Below, in pieces: positions 17,170 to 26,901 of a stretch of 64,000 nt of DNA. Each line of letters opens with the position of its first letter. Position 1 is the stretch's first letter. Where the stretch lies: positions 1 to 64,000 of the forward strand of contig JBFWVC010000002.1 of assembly GCA_050246945.1 (NCBI GenBank), given 5' to 3'. Below the pieces are notes generated by a model. The model was not told where the DNA came from. It was given only the letters and a program-made list of their open reading frames with translations, and ran no database searches. Source of the stretch: JAEUMD01 sp050246945 (GTDB lineage Bacteria > Pseudomonadota > Alphaproteobacteria > Rhizobiales > Hyphomicrobiaceae). The position numbers and the translations under genes were made by a program.

Positions 17170-17841
17170 GGTTTGCTCCGTTCTTGGATTACCCTCGCGT
17201 CTCTCGACGCGTCGCGTCGCGATCCAAAATTCTCAGACAAACTCCGCCCGAGATTTTTGCATATGATCGCAACTGGCTGTACTACGCATGCCGCTTCAGC
17301 ATGGACCCATGAAATCACATCACAAGATTGTTGAATGCGACTTGTGATCCAAACCATTTTCGCCACATTCGACGAAGCTATTGTTAGACTGTCATATTGA
17401 CAGACGTGTGCTTCGTTTCCGAGTGTTTGGACTGGATCCGACATGCTGCCCGCTGAGGCCGGTCACCAGCCCGCTTGGCGCGGGCCACGGATCTGGGTCT
17501 TCTCTAGAATCGTTCCGCGCGCAGGCAGTCGCATGCCGCGCCCGACCCGCGAAGATATAACCTTTTCTCCCTGGGCGCCGCCATTTCCGTTGCGATGGCA
17601 AGTTAAATCGTACGCATAAAGTTGGAACTGGTCGGGGGAAAGCACACTTCCACAGATCGTCCGTGTCTCAGTGTGGCAGGAATTGACCCAAGGCGTCGGC
17701 GCACCCAGAATTCACGGTCGGTCGATCCCATTACCGGACGTTCAATGGCTATGGTCTAGAGAGACTGATCGACAGCAAGCACATGTCCGCTTATGAATGG
17801 TTCGCGAATTTCACGCTTGCGAACGAGAGTGAGCAGACGCG
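17170..17841. other. Intergenic, no gene seen
   Basis: About 670 bp between the divergent fasciclin and DUF1353 genes. It presumably holds both promoters. No frame with protein-like composition and no repeat recognised. Confidence 0.5.
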
Positions 17842-18708
17842 ATGTTTCGAACAGGTTTCAAAATCGCCGTTGGTATTGTCATCATAGGCACGGTGGCCCT
17901 AGTTGTGGTGACACCAGCGCAAGCGCGCTGCGCATACGTCGCGGTACAAGTTCCATTTTCGACCCCGTCGATAGCTCCGGGTCCAGCTCCTGATCCCTGC
18001 TTCAATCTCGATCAGCGCTGCACCAAACGGTACGGTTGTTTCAAGGCGCCACTTCGGCTCAGTCGTAAATTTATACCCGGACGGATCCCGCCCATGAAGC
18101 GCGTTGAGTCCCGATTTGGATACATCGATCCAAGCGGCCTTCATTGGGACGTACCGCAAGGCTACCTGACTGATGGTGCGACGATACCTCCGGGCCTAAA
18201 GCCAATCGTGGGTAGCAGTTGGAACAGCCATTACATCCGAGCTGCCGTCATCCACGATTACTACATTGATCATGCCAAGCAGACCGTCGCCGCCGCAGCC
18301 GTGCACCGGGTCTTTTTCCACGCTCTTCTCGCAAGCGGCGTTAAACCCTATTGGGCGCACTGGATGTACCGGGCGGTTTCCAAGTTCGGTCCGCAGTGGA
18401 AGACGATCGATTTGGCGAGGAACAACGAGATCAAAATCGACAATGAGCGCGCAAGGCATCAATTCAATCAGGAATTCAGCAGTCGATACGAGCAATGCCT
18501 GAGCCAGCGTAAAGCCAGATTGGCAGAGCAACCCTTGGCTCGCAGTCTGGCGTGCCCCCTCAAACAAGCTGACGAACTACTTTACTCTCTCGCCGAAGTC
18601 ACGGTCGATGCGGTGAGGGATGCGGTCAAGCAGCAGCGCGAAGGGAAATGCGTGCTTGGAAACGACGGCATTTGGGATTGTGGAGTGACCGATTATCGAC
18701 AACGATAG
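17842..18708 (+). CDS. Exported DUF1353-domain protein
   Basis: A 288-residue protein. The first ~29 residues are a signal peptide or anchor (FKIAVGIVIIGTVALVVVTPAQA). The centre has the DUF1353 signature GYLTDGATIPPGLKPIVG...YIRAAVIHDYYID followed by HRVFFHALLASGV. DUF1353 is common in phages and in bacterial envelope proteins, with unknown activity. The cysteine-containing C-terminal extension (CLSQRKARL, CPLKQ, KCVLG...WDCG) may form disulphides. The next gene begins 42 bp after the stop; the two probably form an operon. Confidence 0.8.
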   Translation: MFRTGFKIAVGIVIIGTVALVVVTPAQARCAYVAVQVPFSTPSIAPGPAPDPCFNLDQRCTKRYGCFKAPLRLSRKFIPGRIPPMKRVESRFGYIDPSGLHWDVPQGYLTDGATIPPGLKPIVGSSWNSHYIRAAVIHDYYIDHAKQTVAAAAVHRVFFHALLASGVKPYWAHWMYRAVSKFGPQWKTIDLARNNEIKIDNERARHQFNQEFSSRYEQCLSQRKARLAEQPLARSLACPLKQADELLYSLAEVTVDAVRDAVKQQREGKCVLGNDGIWDCGVTDYRQR

Positions 18709-18750
18709 TTGATATTTCAGTTGGCTACTCTTGGGACCAAGAGGGCGGGG

Positions 18751-20106
18751 ATGTCGAGAGAAGAAGTCAAACATCTCGAACCAAAATTTCGTGGCGCGTC
18801 GAGCGGTACCGTTTTGCTTACCCCATTTTTCGCGGTTTCCGGCCTGCTGCTGATGATGGTGCTCATTTATCTTGGCTATGACTTTGCACAGACGCGCGCA
18901 ACGCCATGTGAAGCGATCTTCAAACAAACATCGATTGGGCTTTCGACGAAGATCAGCTTTCTGAAAACCGAAGGAGAAGTAACGATTGGACGCGAGCCGC
19001 TGATCGAACTTGGGGAGCGTGCGCAGATGGCGGCACTCAATCTCAAGACGTGCTGCACCGTCCTTGATGCTGGCAGGTTGAACCCGGAACAGTTCCTGCA
19101 ATGCAAGGCGAAAGCCAGGGCTTATGACTCTAAACTCGAGGAAATCTCGGCAGTAGTGGCGCGTTCGGTGTCCTCGACACAGAGCACTTCGTCTCACGGC
19201 ACCGACACCGGCGGCGATGAAAAAACACAGCCCACGATCCCGGTCGAGGAGGCAAGAAGGAGACTCGCTGAAGCCGTTCAAGCTGCACGCGGCATTTCAC
19301 AAGACTTCAATCGGGAGGTGGTTGAAGTTCGTAAGGCTCAGGCACTCGAATCACTTGAGCTTGAGGCGCCCAAGGAGGTCGCGGTTTCTGCCCAGGAGAA
19401 TGAGCCCAATAACGACAACCTGAATACCAATGCCATCTCGCTCGAAAAGTGGGTTTCGGCATCGATCGGAGCGGCGAAGGATGCAGACGTATTTGCGTTC
19501 AGAGCCCCGCCAACTTATCGCGATTGGATTGCGATAACACTCGACAATCGTTCGACGACTTTGGAGCCGCGCATTGAGCTGTTCAGTGCCGACAAGGCGA
19601 GCCTCGGACACCATCACAACACGACCCCCGGTTCGAATCTCGAATACAGATTTGTGAGCGAACCCAGTACGCGCTACCTGGTCCGCATCAGCAACTACTA
19701 CGGTGAAAGCGTTGGCGGTTACCTTTTGGAGATTCGTCCGAGCAAGACCTACGACAAGCACGAACCCAACGACGAAGTTTTGAGTGCGCGATCGATTTCA
19801 CCAAATGCGGAAATAGAAGCCGGCATCATGGACGGCAAGGACCACGATTTCTATCGGGTTGAAGCGCCAGACGGCGCCAAGGCGATGGAAGTTACACTCG
19901 TCAACGCTTCGAAGACGCTAAGGCCCCGCATCGACGTCTTCGGCGACGACAAAGTTCACCTCACTCACAATCACAACACTACGGCCGGTGCAGACCTATC
20001 GCTGTCGCTGCCTGTCAAACAGGGAAAGGCCTTCCGCGTTGAGGTTAGCGACTATTACGGCGATGCCGCAGGCGCCTACAAGTTGACGGTGGCTTTTTCA
20101 AATTAA
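18751..20106 (+). CDS. Membrane-anchored protein with two PPC-like beta domains
   Basis: About 451 residues. After a short cytoplasmic start there is one membrane helix (TPFFAVSGLLLMMVLIYLGY), then a helical, charged periplasmic stalk to about residue 215, and two pre-peptidase C-terminal-like repeats. Each repeat has a NEPND start, a DxDxF/Y core and a YYG-(D/E)-GxY end (ISNYYGESVGGYLLEI and VSDYYGDAAGAYKLTV). The sequence HNTT occurs in both. A frame from TTG 18709 exists, but ATG 18751 has a GAGGGCGGGG site. Likely works with the DUF1353 protein at the envelope; function unknown. Confidence 0.75.
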   Translation: MSREEVKHLEPKFRGASSGTVLLTPFFAVSGLLLMMVLIYLGYDFAQTRATPCEAIFKQTSIGLSTKISFLKTEGEVTIGREPLIELGERAQMAALNLKTCCTVLDAGRLNPEQFLQCKAKARAYDSKLEEISAVVARSVSSTQSTSSHGTDTGGDEKTQPTIPVEEARRRLAEAVQAARGISQDFNREVVEVRKAQALESLELEAPKEVAVSAQENEPNNDNLNTNAISLEKWVSASIGAAKDADVFAFRAPPTYRDWIAITLDNRSTTLEPRIELFSADKASLGHHHNTTPGSNLEYRFVSEPSTRYLVRISNYYGESVGGYLLEIRPSKTYDKHEPNDEVLSARSISPNAEIEAGIMDGKDHDFYRVEAPDGAKAMEVTLVNASKTLRPRIDVFGDDKVHLTHNHNTTAGADLSLSLPVKQGKAFRVEVSDYYGDAAGAYKLTVAFSN

Positions 20107-20308
20107 CGCGAAGCCGCGGGGCTGTTGCTGCTCTCCATTTTGTCAATTGCTTCCGCAAACCAGCCGCAAGGGTGCCCAAATCCATGACGGTCATGAGGCT
20201 TGCTGCGTCAAACGAGACATCCCACAAGCGGTCATCGGCATCGCAGCAGGCGGCGGCACGTAAAGTGCCGCCGATCAAGTCCGGTCTCGGTGGTATAGCG
20301 TCGGCAGA

Positions 20309-20956
20309 TCAGATGTCGATCTTCTCGGCGATCTCGATAGCATCGTCGACCTCGATGCCGAGGTAGCGCACCGTGCTCTCGATCTTCGAATGTCCGAGCA
20401 GTAGCTGCACGGCTCTGAGGTTGCCTGTCCGCCGGTAGATCAGCACCGCCTTCGTGCGCCGCAACGAGTGCGTGCCGAACTTCGCTGGATCGAGACCGAT
20501 GCTCGCTACCCATTCTTGCACAAGCCGCGCATACTGCCGCGTCGTCAGTCCGCCTCTATCGCCGCGACCGGCGAAGAGGAACTGGCCGGGCTTGCGCCCG
20601 GTCAAACGGAGGTACTCGTCGATGGCCAGTCGCGTCTGGTCGGTGAGCTCGAAGCGCACCGGCCGTCCAGTCTTCTTCTGGCGAATGGTCGCGCGATCCA
20701 TCGAGTAGCCACTAGGGGCGACATCATCGACGCGAATCGCAACGACGTCACAGCCGCGCAGTTTGCTGTCGATGGCAAGATTGAAGAGGGCGAGGTCCCT
20801 CTTCTTGCCTTCGATTTGAAGCTTGGTCCGGATCGACCAGACGTGACTCGGTCGCAGCGGTGGCTTAGCGCCGACAAGCTTGCCTTTGTTCCAAGGCATC
20901 CGCGCGGGCTTGGCGGCCGGTTCAGTTGGGGCGATTTGCGTCTTGGGATCTTCCAT
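20309..20956 (-). CDS. Short tyrosine integrase
   Basis: A 215-residue recombinase consisting of a basic N-terminus and the catalytic domain. The catalytic residues are Arg (KLRGCDVVAIRVDD region), His-x-x-Arg (THSLRRTKA), Gly-His (LLGHSKIESTV) and Tyr (VRYLGIEVDD). It lacks a long core-binding domain, as is common for this Rhizobiales family. GGAGACAG stands before ATG 20956. The decayed copy at 5476-5795 is its paralogue. A small open frame beyond its stop (20045-20278) contains DADDRLWD, also seen after the decayed copy. Confidence 0.85.
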   Translation of the reverse strand: MEDPKTQIAPTEPAAKPARMPWNKGKLVGAKPPLRPSHVWSIRTKLQIEGKKRDLALFNLAIDSKLRGCDVVAIRVDDVAPSGYSMDRATIRQKKTGRPVRFELTDQTRLAIDEYLRLTGRKPGQFLFAGRGDRGGLTTRQYARLVQEWVASIGLDPAKFGTHSLRRTKAVLIYRRTGNLRAVQLLLGHSKIESTVRYLGIEVDDAIEIAEKIDI

Positions 20957-21094
20957 GGTCTGTCTCCTTGTTTGAGAGACAGACCAGCATGCGCCTCCTT
21001 CAACCTAACATGCTGTTCTCACGACCGGTTTCGGTCCACTTCTTCCATCCAATGGTTACTGCCCGTTGATTGTGACCCATTGCCGAATTCACAC

Positions 21095-21322
21095 TCACGA
21101 TCCGCAGCAGGTCCGATCAATCTGGATCGGCGGGCACGGTACCGTGCCATATGTGCAAAATACGCAGCAATCTCCTTGCTTCGGTCTCAACATCACACCA
21201 CAGCCCTTGCACGAATAGAAGCCGACACAGGCATCCGTCGGCATGGTCTCAACTGTCTTATGCCCGCAGTGCGGACAAGTGATCTCCGATTGCAGTTCGA
21301 CTGCCTTATCTTTCTTCCCCAT
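21095..21322 (-). CDS. GDCCxxC-domain metal-type protein
   Basis: A 75-residue cysteine-rich protein: CPHCGHK, CVGFYSCKGCG, then the signature GDCCVFCTYGTVPCPPIQ at the C-terminus. This family is often encoded near mercury-resistance or redox genes, and some members are selenoproteins; here the position is Cys. No mer genes are nearby, so a metal role is inferred from the family only. ATG 21322 is preferred over 21367 because the conserved part starts there; the ribosome site is weak. Confidence 0.8.
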   Translation of the reverse strand: MGKKDKAVELQSEITCPHCGHKTVETMPTDACVGFYSCKGCGVMLRPKQGDCCVFCTYGTVPCPPIQIDRTCCGS

Positions 21323-22362
21323 CCCACTCAATCCATTCCGCGCTGAAGTCGAGGTCAGCAGGTTCATGTGCCTTTTTACGCGTTGTCAAACAGCCTTGCA
21401 TTGACCGGCACCAAGTCCGTTGCTGGCCCCGACCGACGAACGCGGGATGACGGCTGGTCTCAGACCTATCGCGTCGGCTCTCGTCTGTCATGCGCTGACG
21501 GTCGGTATGGGAGGCAGTCCGGTAGTCTTATGAACGCCGCTTAAGCCCGCCCTTGACCCTCTGCGGACGTGAGCGACTGCAATATCACCCGTTGTGGTAA
21601 GAGTGACTTCTGTCAGTTCCTGATGTTTCGAGCCCGATCGCGACTGTTAACCGCGAGTGCCGTAGCGACTGCCGCAACCGGTTCGGGCATATCCTCTGCG
21701 CTGTGTTAGCTTTCTCTTTGCACCACAGCGCGTCGACTCGGATGTGCGCCGCATGAAGTTTCCCGTTGCTCATGACGCGCTGCCGCGTGTCGGCATGATT
21801 GCGGCTGAGAAGTTGATAAAGCCTCTTCCATCCCGTTGGATTTTTGCGCACCTCATCAGGAGCGCTCGTAAATTGAAGGCGACGGCGATGCGCACAAGTC
21901 CGGAACTCCATCCAATGCCCGCAACCAATCGTAATTCATCCGCCCTGGTGACGAACTGCAGCACTTTAGCCAACGGCCTCGACGTTGGTCTGGAGAACGT
22001 CAGGGAACGAAACCGGTCCGAGTGCATAGCTTCAACGTCGACAGCGAAGGGCGGAGGGGTGTCAATGCGCCGAGATTAGTACCGAGTAGCCATCGTGCGC
22101 GCAAAGATAGGAAATCCTTTGCTGGACGAGGTTGCGCGTGGCCAACACAAGCAGAGACGGAGATCATGCAATCGTTGTGCACTTACCGGGCTTTACGCGG
22201 CCGATTCGGCCGGTTCATAGCGCTATGCATTTGTCTTTCATTGAGTGCGACCAACCGAAGGTATTAGCGGCGCATCGGCAGGCAGAAGTGGCGCATTTGT
22301 GACAGCCAGCACGCCGATTCGAACGCTATGTTTGACCTCCAAAACAAGGTGGAGGTTCTCTC
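21323..22362. other. About 1 kb without a supportable gene
   Basis: Only short frames of shadow-like composition. It separates the GDCCxxC gene from the SphA-like gene, and the latter's promoter is presumably near its right end. Nothing else seen. Confidence 0.45.
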
Positions 22363-23337
22363 ATGCGAGGCGTTCAGGTTGTCGCAAGCATCCTGGCGCT
22401 TGTTTTTTCGTGTTGTCCGAAAGTGCGTGCTGCTGAAGGCCCAACAATAGCGGGCCCTATAGGCGGAACGGACATTCGATCGGCACAGCTGCCGCCCCCG
22501 GGGCTCTATTCCGGAATGATCTTGTTGGGATCGCCCGCGTACGACTTCGTCGATGGCAGTGGTCAAACCGTCAACGGGCTTCAGAAAGCTCGACTGACCA
22601 AATATTTTACGGGTCCATTTTTGCTCTATGTCCTGCCTACCCAAATCTTGGGTGGTTCGATAGGCGTCGCTGGAATTGTGCCAAATGGTGCGATATGCGG
22701 TCGACTTTTTCCCAATGAACCAAACGAATGTACCGTTGGTGTGGGAGATCCATACGTCGAGATGAGTTGGTCGAGGTCCTTCGGTACTGTTCGGCCGTCG
22801 GAGTACGTAGGTGCGTTGCCGATCCAACAAGGCTTAACAGTTTCGACCGGGATAGGTGTTGTCCTGCCGCTAGGTAGGTTTGACGCACAAAGCCCAACGG
22901 ACCGGGCGCGCAGCACGGGTACCAACATCTACGATATCGCGCCGAGCGTCGCCGTCACGTACACGACGCCTCCTTTGCTTTTCGAGGGCACAGAGTTCAG
23001 CGCCAAATTCTACTTGAACAAGTATTTGGAAAATCCGGAAACCAGCTATCTGACGGGTTCAATTGCCAGCCTCGATTTCGCGCTGTCCGAGAGAATGGGT
23101 CGATTCCAGATCGGTGTGGCCGGCAACTATCTCATCCAATTTGAGGACGACGAGCTGCTGGGCGTGGCCGTGCCTCCTGATGGCAGACGCGCTGAGAGCT
23201 TGACACTCGGTCCGGTGCTCAACGTCGATGTGCCGGAATACGGCGCTGCGCTAAAGCTGAAAATGCAAAGCTCCGTCTATGCAAGAAATTCGGTGAAGTT
23301 TTGGGGCATGTCCTTTGGTTGGGTGCGCAAGTTCTAG
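22363..23337 (+). CDS. SphA/phenol-MetA-type outer-membrane protein
   Basis: A 324-residue protein with a signal peptide (residues 1-23). The body is rich in alternating beta strands and ends in a C-terminal Phe (FGWVRKF), typical of outer-membrane barrels. Blocks such as PPPGLYSGMILL and GDPYVEMSWSRSF fit the SphA / phenol-degradation MetA family, thought to be channels for hydrophobic or aromatic compounds. A GGAGG site lies before the ATG. No catabolic genes are adjacent, so the substrate is unknown. Confidence 0.75.
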   Translation: MRGVQVVASILALVFSCCPKVRAAEGPTIAGPIGGTDIRSAQLPPPGLYSGMILLGSPAYDFVDGSGQTVNGLQKARLTKYFTGPFLLYVLPTQILGGSIGVAGIVPNGAICGRLFPNEPNECTVGVGDPYVEMSWSRSFGTVRPSEYVGALPIQQGLTVSTGIGVVLPLGRFDAQSPTDRARSTGTNIYDIAPSVAVTYTTPPLLFEGTEFSAKFYLNKYLENPETSYLTGSIASLDFALSERMGRFQIGVAGNYLIQFEDDELLGVAVPPDGRRAESLTLGPVLNVDVPEYGAALKLKMQSSVYARNSVKFWGMSFGWVRKF

Positions 23338-23451
23338 TCGCGCAATGGTCGTGCTGTGTCGCGGGACGCAGCTCAAAGCGCAGGCGATGTCACAACTCCC
23401 CGATAGGGGAGTGCGCCGCACGGCTGATAAGGCGTCTAGGGTCCGGACTCT

Positions 23452-23892
23452 TTAGCACCACCAGATGACGACGGCGGCGAGGCAGAGGGCCGCCATGAAG
23501 TTCTTCACGTTGCGATCGAAGCGGGTGGCGATGCGGCGAAAGTCCTTGAGCCGGCCAAAACTGCGTTCGATACGATTGCGTTCGTGGTAGAGCTTCATGT
23601 CGTAGCGCAGTTGCACCTTGCGGTTCGAGCGCGGCGGGATCACCGGTTGCGTGCCGCGCCTCTTCGGCCAATCACGCAATGCGTTGCTGTCGTAGCCCTT
23701 GTCGGCGATCAGATGTTTTGCTGGCGGCACCGCCCCGATACAGTCCTGAGCAGTCGTATAATCGCTCTTGTTTCCGGGCGTTACCGCGAGCACGATCGGC
23801 CGGCCCTGGCCATCGGTGACGGCGTGGATCTTGGTTGTGCGTCCGCCTTTGCTGCGACCAATAGCATGGGCTCGCGCCCCCCTTTTGTGCAA
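23452..23892 (-). CDS. IS427-type transposase, second frame (OrfB)
   Basis: C-terminal catalytic part: GRSKGGRTTKIHAV, the second Asp in HLIADKGYDSNALRDW, and the catalytic Glu in YHERNRIERSFGRLKDFRRIATRFDRN, the Y-(2)-R-(3)-E-(6)-K signature of IS4/IS5 enzymes. It overlaps OrfA by 112 bp and is expressed as a fusion by frameshifting. The annotated Met is inside the overlap and is probably not used. Confidence 0.85.
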   Translation of the reverse strand: MHKRGARAHAIGRSKGGRTTKIHAVTDGQGRPIVLAVTPGNKSDYTTAQDCIGAVPPAKHLIADKGYDSNALRDWPKRRGTQPVIPPRSNRKVQLRYDMKLYHERNRIERSFGRLKDFRRIATRFDRNVKNFMAALCLAAVVIWWC

Positions 23893-24206
23893 CCCGCCGA
23901 ACGGTGCGCCTTGACGATGGTGCTGTCGATCATCAACCGGTCGGCGTCCTCATCGCGCCCCGCCAATGCTGCGAAAATGTCCTCCCAGATGCCGCGCTCG
24001 GCCCATCTGACGAAGCGATTGTAGATGGTTTTCTTAAGACCGTAGTCGGCCGGGTAGACTGCCCATCGCCCGCCCGATTTGAGAACATGCACGATGCCGC
24101 TCAGCACGCGGCGATCATCGACGCGCTTCAAGCCGCGCGTGTTCTTCGGTAGCATCGGTTCGATGCGCGCCCACTGCTCGTCGGAAAACCAAAACAGATC
24201 AGACAT
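23781..24206 (-). CDS. IS427-type transposase, first frame (OrfA)
   Basis: N-terminal part of the DDE transposase: FWFSDEQWARIEPMLP, then SGGRWAVYPADYG and the first catalytic Asp in MIDSTIVKAH. Beyond TKGG the frame becomes non-homologous, because the protein normally continues in OrfB. The join is at a slippery A4G6 run at about 23876-23886; a -1 shift there gives TKGG-ARAHAIG. The frame as listed therefore includes about 30 unused C-terminal codons. Confidence 0.85.
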   Translation of the reverse strand: MSDLFWFSDEQWARIEPMLPKNTRGLKRVDDRRVLSGIVHVLKSGGRWAVYPADYGLKKTIYNRFVRWAERGIWEDIFAALAGRDEDADRLMIDSTIVKAHRSAGCTKGGREPMLLVAAKADAQPRSTPSPMARAGRSCSR

Positions 24207-24526
24207 ATCCGTGCCTCACCCGCTGGAGAACACGGAATCACGGTTCGACTGATTTGGGAATCCCTACCCAGGCACGTTAAAGGGTCCGGACCCTAAACAG
24301 TTCTTCCCAACTTCGGGTGTCGGTTTTCTCAGGGCGAAGACGGGAGCGAGCAACTCATTGGAGGAGGCCATCGTGGCTCGATAGAGGTTTAGCGCGGCCA
24401 ATGTAAGTAGCCCGTCGCTTCTATAAATCTAGCCTCCGGAGTTGCTTCACTCCGGCTTCGATCTGACGCATGTAGCCGAGAATAATCGCGCCCAATCCCT
24501 CGGCATGCCCTGACGCGTCACGAATT

Positions 24527-25690
24527 TCAGCAATGGCTGTTTCGGCCTCGACGAATCTCATTGCTGGCAGGCGCTAGAGCACTCATGGCGAGGCGCATCA
24601 ATTCCGACTGGCGCTTGGTGCCCGTCTTTGCAAATAAGTGGGTGAGATGGGTTTTCCCCGTTGGCTCGCTGATCCCTAGCGCATCGCATGTCTCCGCGAG
24701 CGAAAGCCCCTGTACGAGCATCATTAGGACACGGCATTCTGCCGAACTGATTTTGTATCGCTTGACAAACAGTTCCCCTGGAAAGGGCGATGTGTCTCCT
24801 AGCTCGCGTATAAACAGGGCGACATTGGCAGCGAAGGATGCAGCAAGATTGCTTCGCAGACCAGAATCAAGCGGCAAAGCCCAGACGGCAAGATCGCTCC
24901 CATGGGCACCCGGTACAGAGACAACAGACCCAGATTTTGGAGGAGTCACTGTTGTACCGTTGGCCGCTGCCGCAATGGCCTCACGCAAGTCCTGCGAGGC
25001 TACAGGCAATCGCGCAGACAAATAGTCGCCGTCGCGGCGGAGCGCTGTGCGATCGTCGAGATGCTGCAACCCCGCACGGTTGGCATGAATGACGCGTGCA
25101 TGGCTGTCCACGAGGATGATACCAACCGTGAGTAGATCAAGTGTTGTCGAGAGCATGTCTTGATGCAGCGTGCGGGCATCGAGAAGGTCTGATATTGTAA
25201 CGGCGCGGCGCACATGCGGCACGATCTTTCGAACGTCATGAAGTTGCGTGCCGTTCCATTCCCCTTGCTCAGTCGTATGCGAAAGAGAAATTGCACCGAA
25301 CCGATTGCTGGTTTTGGCAAAAATTGATATCGCAGCGTCGCAATATCCGTGGGGACGCAATACCTCACGATAAAAGCGGGATGCGTAGTAGGCGTCGCGA
25401 CCGAGCATTTCTACGCCAGTGAAAGGCTCATCCTCATTCATGTACCAGCCCGAAGACATCAGTGGGTTGAATGAAGCCGCCTCATCCATCGCCTGAGAGA
25501 ATTGGGGCGTAAACCCCCAACCGGTCACGAGCCTCACTCTTCGCTGTCGTGGATCCTGGAGAGTTACTACAGCACCCGAACAATCGAGCAGGCCGGATAG
25601 CCGCTCCAATGCCTCCGGCCACCTATTAGGCTCAATAACGCAGTCGTAAATTGTCCCAACAACATCGAGAACTTGGTTGTCGGTGGCCAT
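24527..25690 (-). CDS. LuxR-family transcriptional regulator
   Basis: A 387-residue protein. The C-terminal ~60 residues are a LuxR/FixJ helix-turn-helix (SSAECRVLMMLVQGLSLAETCDALGISEPTGKTHLTHLFAKTGTKRQSEL, abbreviated). The N-terminal 300 residues form a GAF/PAS-like sensor without a receiver Asp pattern, so the signal is probably a ligand rather than phosphorylation. GAGGA stands before ATG 25690; the longer frame to 25753 lacks a site. It stands alone facing the IS; targets unknown. Confidence 0.82.
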   Translation of the reverse strand: MATDNQVLDVVGTIYDCVIEPNRWPEALERLSGLLDCSGAVVTLQDPRQRRVRLVTGWGFTPQFSQAMDEAASFNPLMSSGWYMNEDEPFTGVEMLGRDAYYASRFYREVLRPHGYCDAAISIFAKTSNRFGAISLSHTTEQGEWNGTQLHDVRKIVPHVRRAVTISDLLDARTLHQDMLSTTLDLLTVGIILVDSHARVIHANRAGLQHLDDRTALRRDGDYLSARLPVASQDLREAIAAAANGTTVTPPKSGSVVSVPGAHGSDLAVWALPLDSGLRSNLAASFAANVALFIRELGDTSPFPGELFVKRYKISSAECRVLMMLVQGLSLAETCDALGISEPTGKTHLTHLFAKTGTKRQSELMRLAMSALAPASNEIRRGRNSHC

Positions 25691-26158
25691 TGGATCCTCG
25701 CAAGACAACCACGCAAGCTCACTACTTTGCGTTTGCGGAACGTGCACTCGCACTCATGCTCAGCTCGGTCGTTCAAATGCACGTTCTGAAAATGGCATCC
25801 GTCGAATTGTCCTATGGGCCAGTGCACCTTGGACAAAATTTTGCCAGCACATGGCCGCCTGCCGCCAACTTGCGCGAACCGAACTGCTATCGATCGAATC
25901 ATTCGTTCGGATGATTTGATGTTCTGCTCGCTCCTTCAAACGGATGACGACCGAGTGCATCAAACATTCAATAATCAAGCTTAGTAACAGTCTCAGTTGG
26001 CGACGTCATCTGAGGCAAAAATACATGACCGACCAACACCGCTTCAAGCGGCTTTCGTGTCGGGACCAGGCGAAACCTTTGAGAGCCCCATTTTCGAAGC
26101 GCCCGGACGAGATTTATACGGACTCTCTGACAAGCTCTCTTTAGTTTGGAGGCGGAAG
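25691..26158. other. Divergent intergenic region
   Basis: About 470 bp between the LuxR gene and the small exported protein. It presumably contains the promoters of both; no repeat or gene recognised. Confidence 0.45.
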
Positions 26159-26533
26159 ATGTGGTCAATTTCGCGTATCGGCATGCTGGCAATCGCACTT
26201 CCTTTTGCTTTCAAAGTATCGGTCCCCGTGACCCAGGCAGCTGATCTAGATGGTGTCTGGGGTAGCGATGGACTCTGTAATTATTGTCAGTCGTACCTTG
26301 ACAATGACGTAGGTGCGGGGAGCGCAAAGACCTCTTACCTCCCTGGCAAAGGGTATCCGACTGACCCGTTGGCTATTGCCGCGAGGGCGCCTGCCGAACA
26401 GGCGCAAACACTTTGCGAAGACTGCACGCAGAACGATGACTCCGAGGACGATAGTGATCCTTTCGGCACGAAGCAATCCGCCGGCCAGGATGATGAGGCG
26501 GGTCGCAGAGTCGAGATCGCAACTCATCATTAG
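26159..26533 (+). CDS. Small acidic exported protein
   Basis: A 124-residue protein of unknown family. It has a signal peptide (RIGMLAIALPFAFKVSVPVTQA) and then a short mature part with two CxxC pairs (CNYC, CEDC). The strongly acidic segment QNDDSEDDSDPFG follows the second pair. GGAGG stands close before ATG 26159. The paired cysteines and acidic run would suit metal or disulphide binding, but no function is known. Confidence 0.55.
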   Translation: MWSISRIGMLAIALPFAFKVSVPVTQAADLDGVWGSDGLCNYCQSYLDNDVGAGSAKTSYLPGKGYPTDPLAIAARAPAEQAQTLCEDCTQNDDSEDDSDPFGTKQSAGQDDEAGRRVEIATHH

Positions 26534-26631
26534 CCTAGACGTGACGCCCAACCGACAGAAGCACGTTGCAAGGTCTATGAGGCAGGTCGCTGCCTAAAGT
26601 GACGGCCTCCTAAAAGAGCCGGGAGATCCCC

Positions 26632-26865
26632 ATGCATTACGAAGGCGAACTGAAAAAGATGCGGTTGCACGAATTTCTCAGCCGTGTGGCGTACGAATTC
26701 CGCAGAGCACAGATCGCCGAGCACACCTACTCGGATTTCCTTCACATGCCCGATGAAAGTCTATTACGTCTTCGCCGACGTCGAGAGGACATCGGCTGGC
26801 GGGTTGCTGGCGCGCTTTATATGGAAAAGGAAGCGACCAGCCATAACGCGCAATATCACTCGTAA
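26632..26865 (+). CDS. Small unknown protein
   Basis: Seventy-seven residues, charged and helical (HEFLSRVAYEFRRAQ, SLLRLRRRREDIGWR), without signal or membrane segment. A GGGAG site lies 6-8 bases before the ATG. No family recognised; a DUF-type small cytosolic protein. Composition is protein-like, so I keep it. Confidence 0.45.
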   Translation: MHYEGELKKMRLHEFLSRVAYEFRRAQIAEHTYSDFLHMPDESLLRLRRRREDIGWRVAGALYMEKEATSHNAQYHS

Positions 26866-26901
26866 TTTAAAGTATTACGCATCTATTGTTGGAAGATGCC
26901 C

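Larger units (their letters stand above)
23437..24295 (-). mobile_element. Complete IS5-family (IS427-type) insertion sequence
   Basis: About 859 bp bounded by 18-bp terminal inverted repeats that match at 17 positions: left TAGGGTCCGGACTCTTTA, right (read inward) TAGGGTCCGGACCCTTTA. A TA is present at both outer ends, compatible with a TA target duplication. Inside are two overlapping transposase frames joined by a probable frameshift. Size, ends and two-frame organisation are those of the IS427 group. It looks recent and potentially active. Confidence 0.88.
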
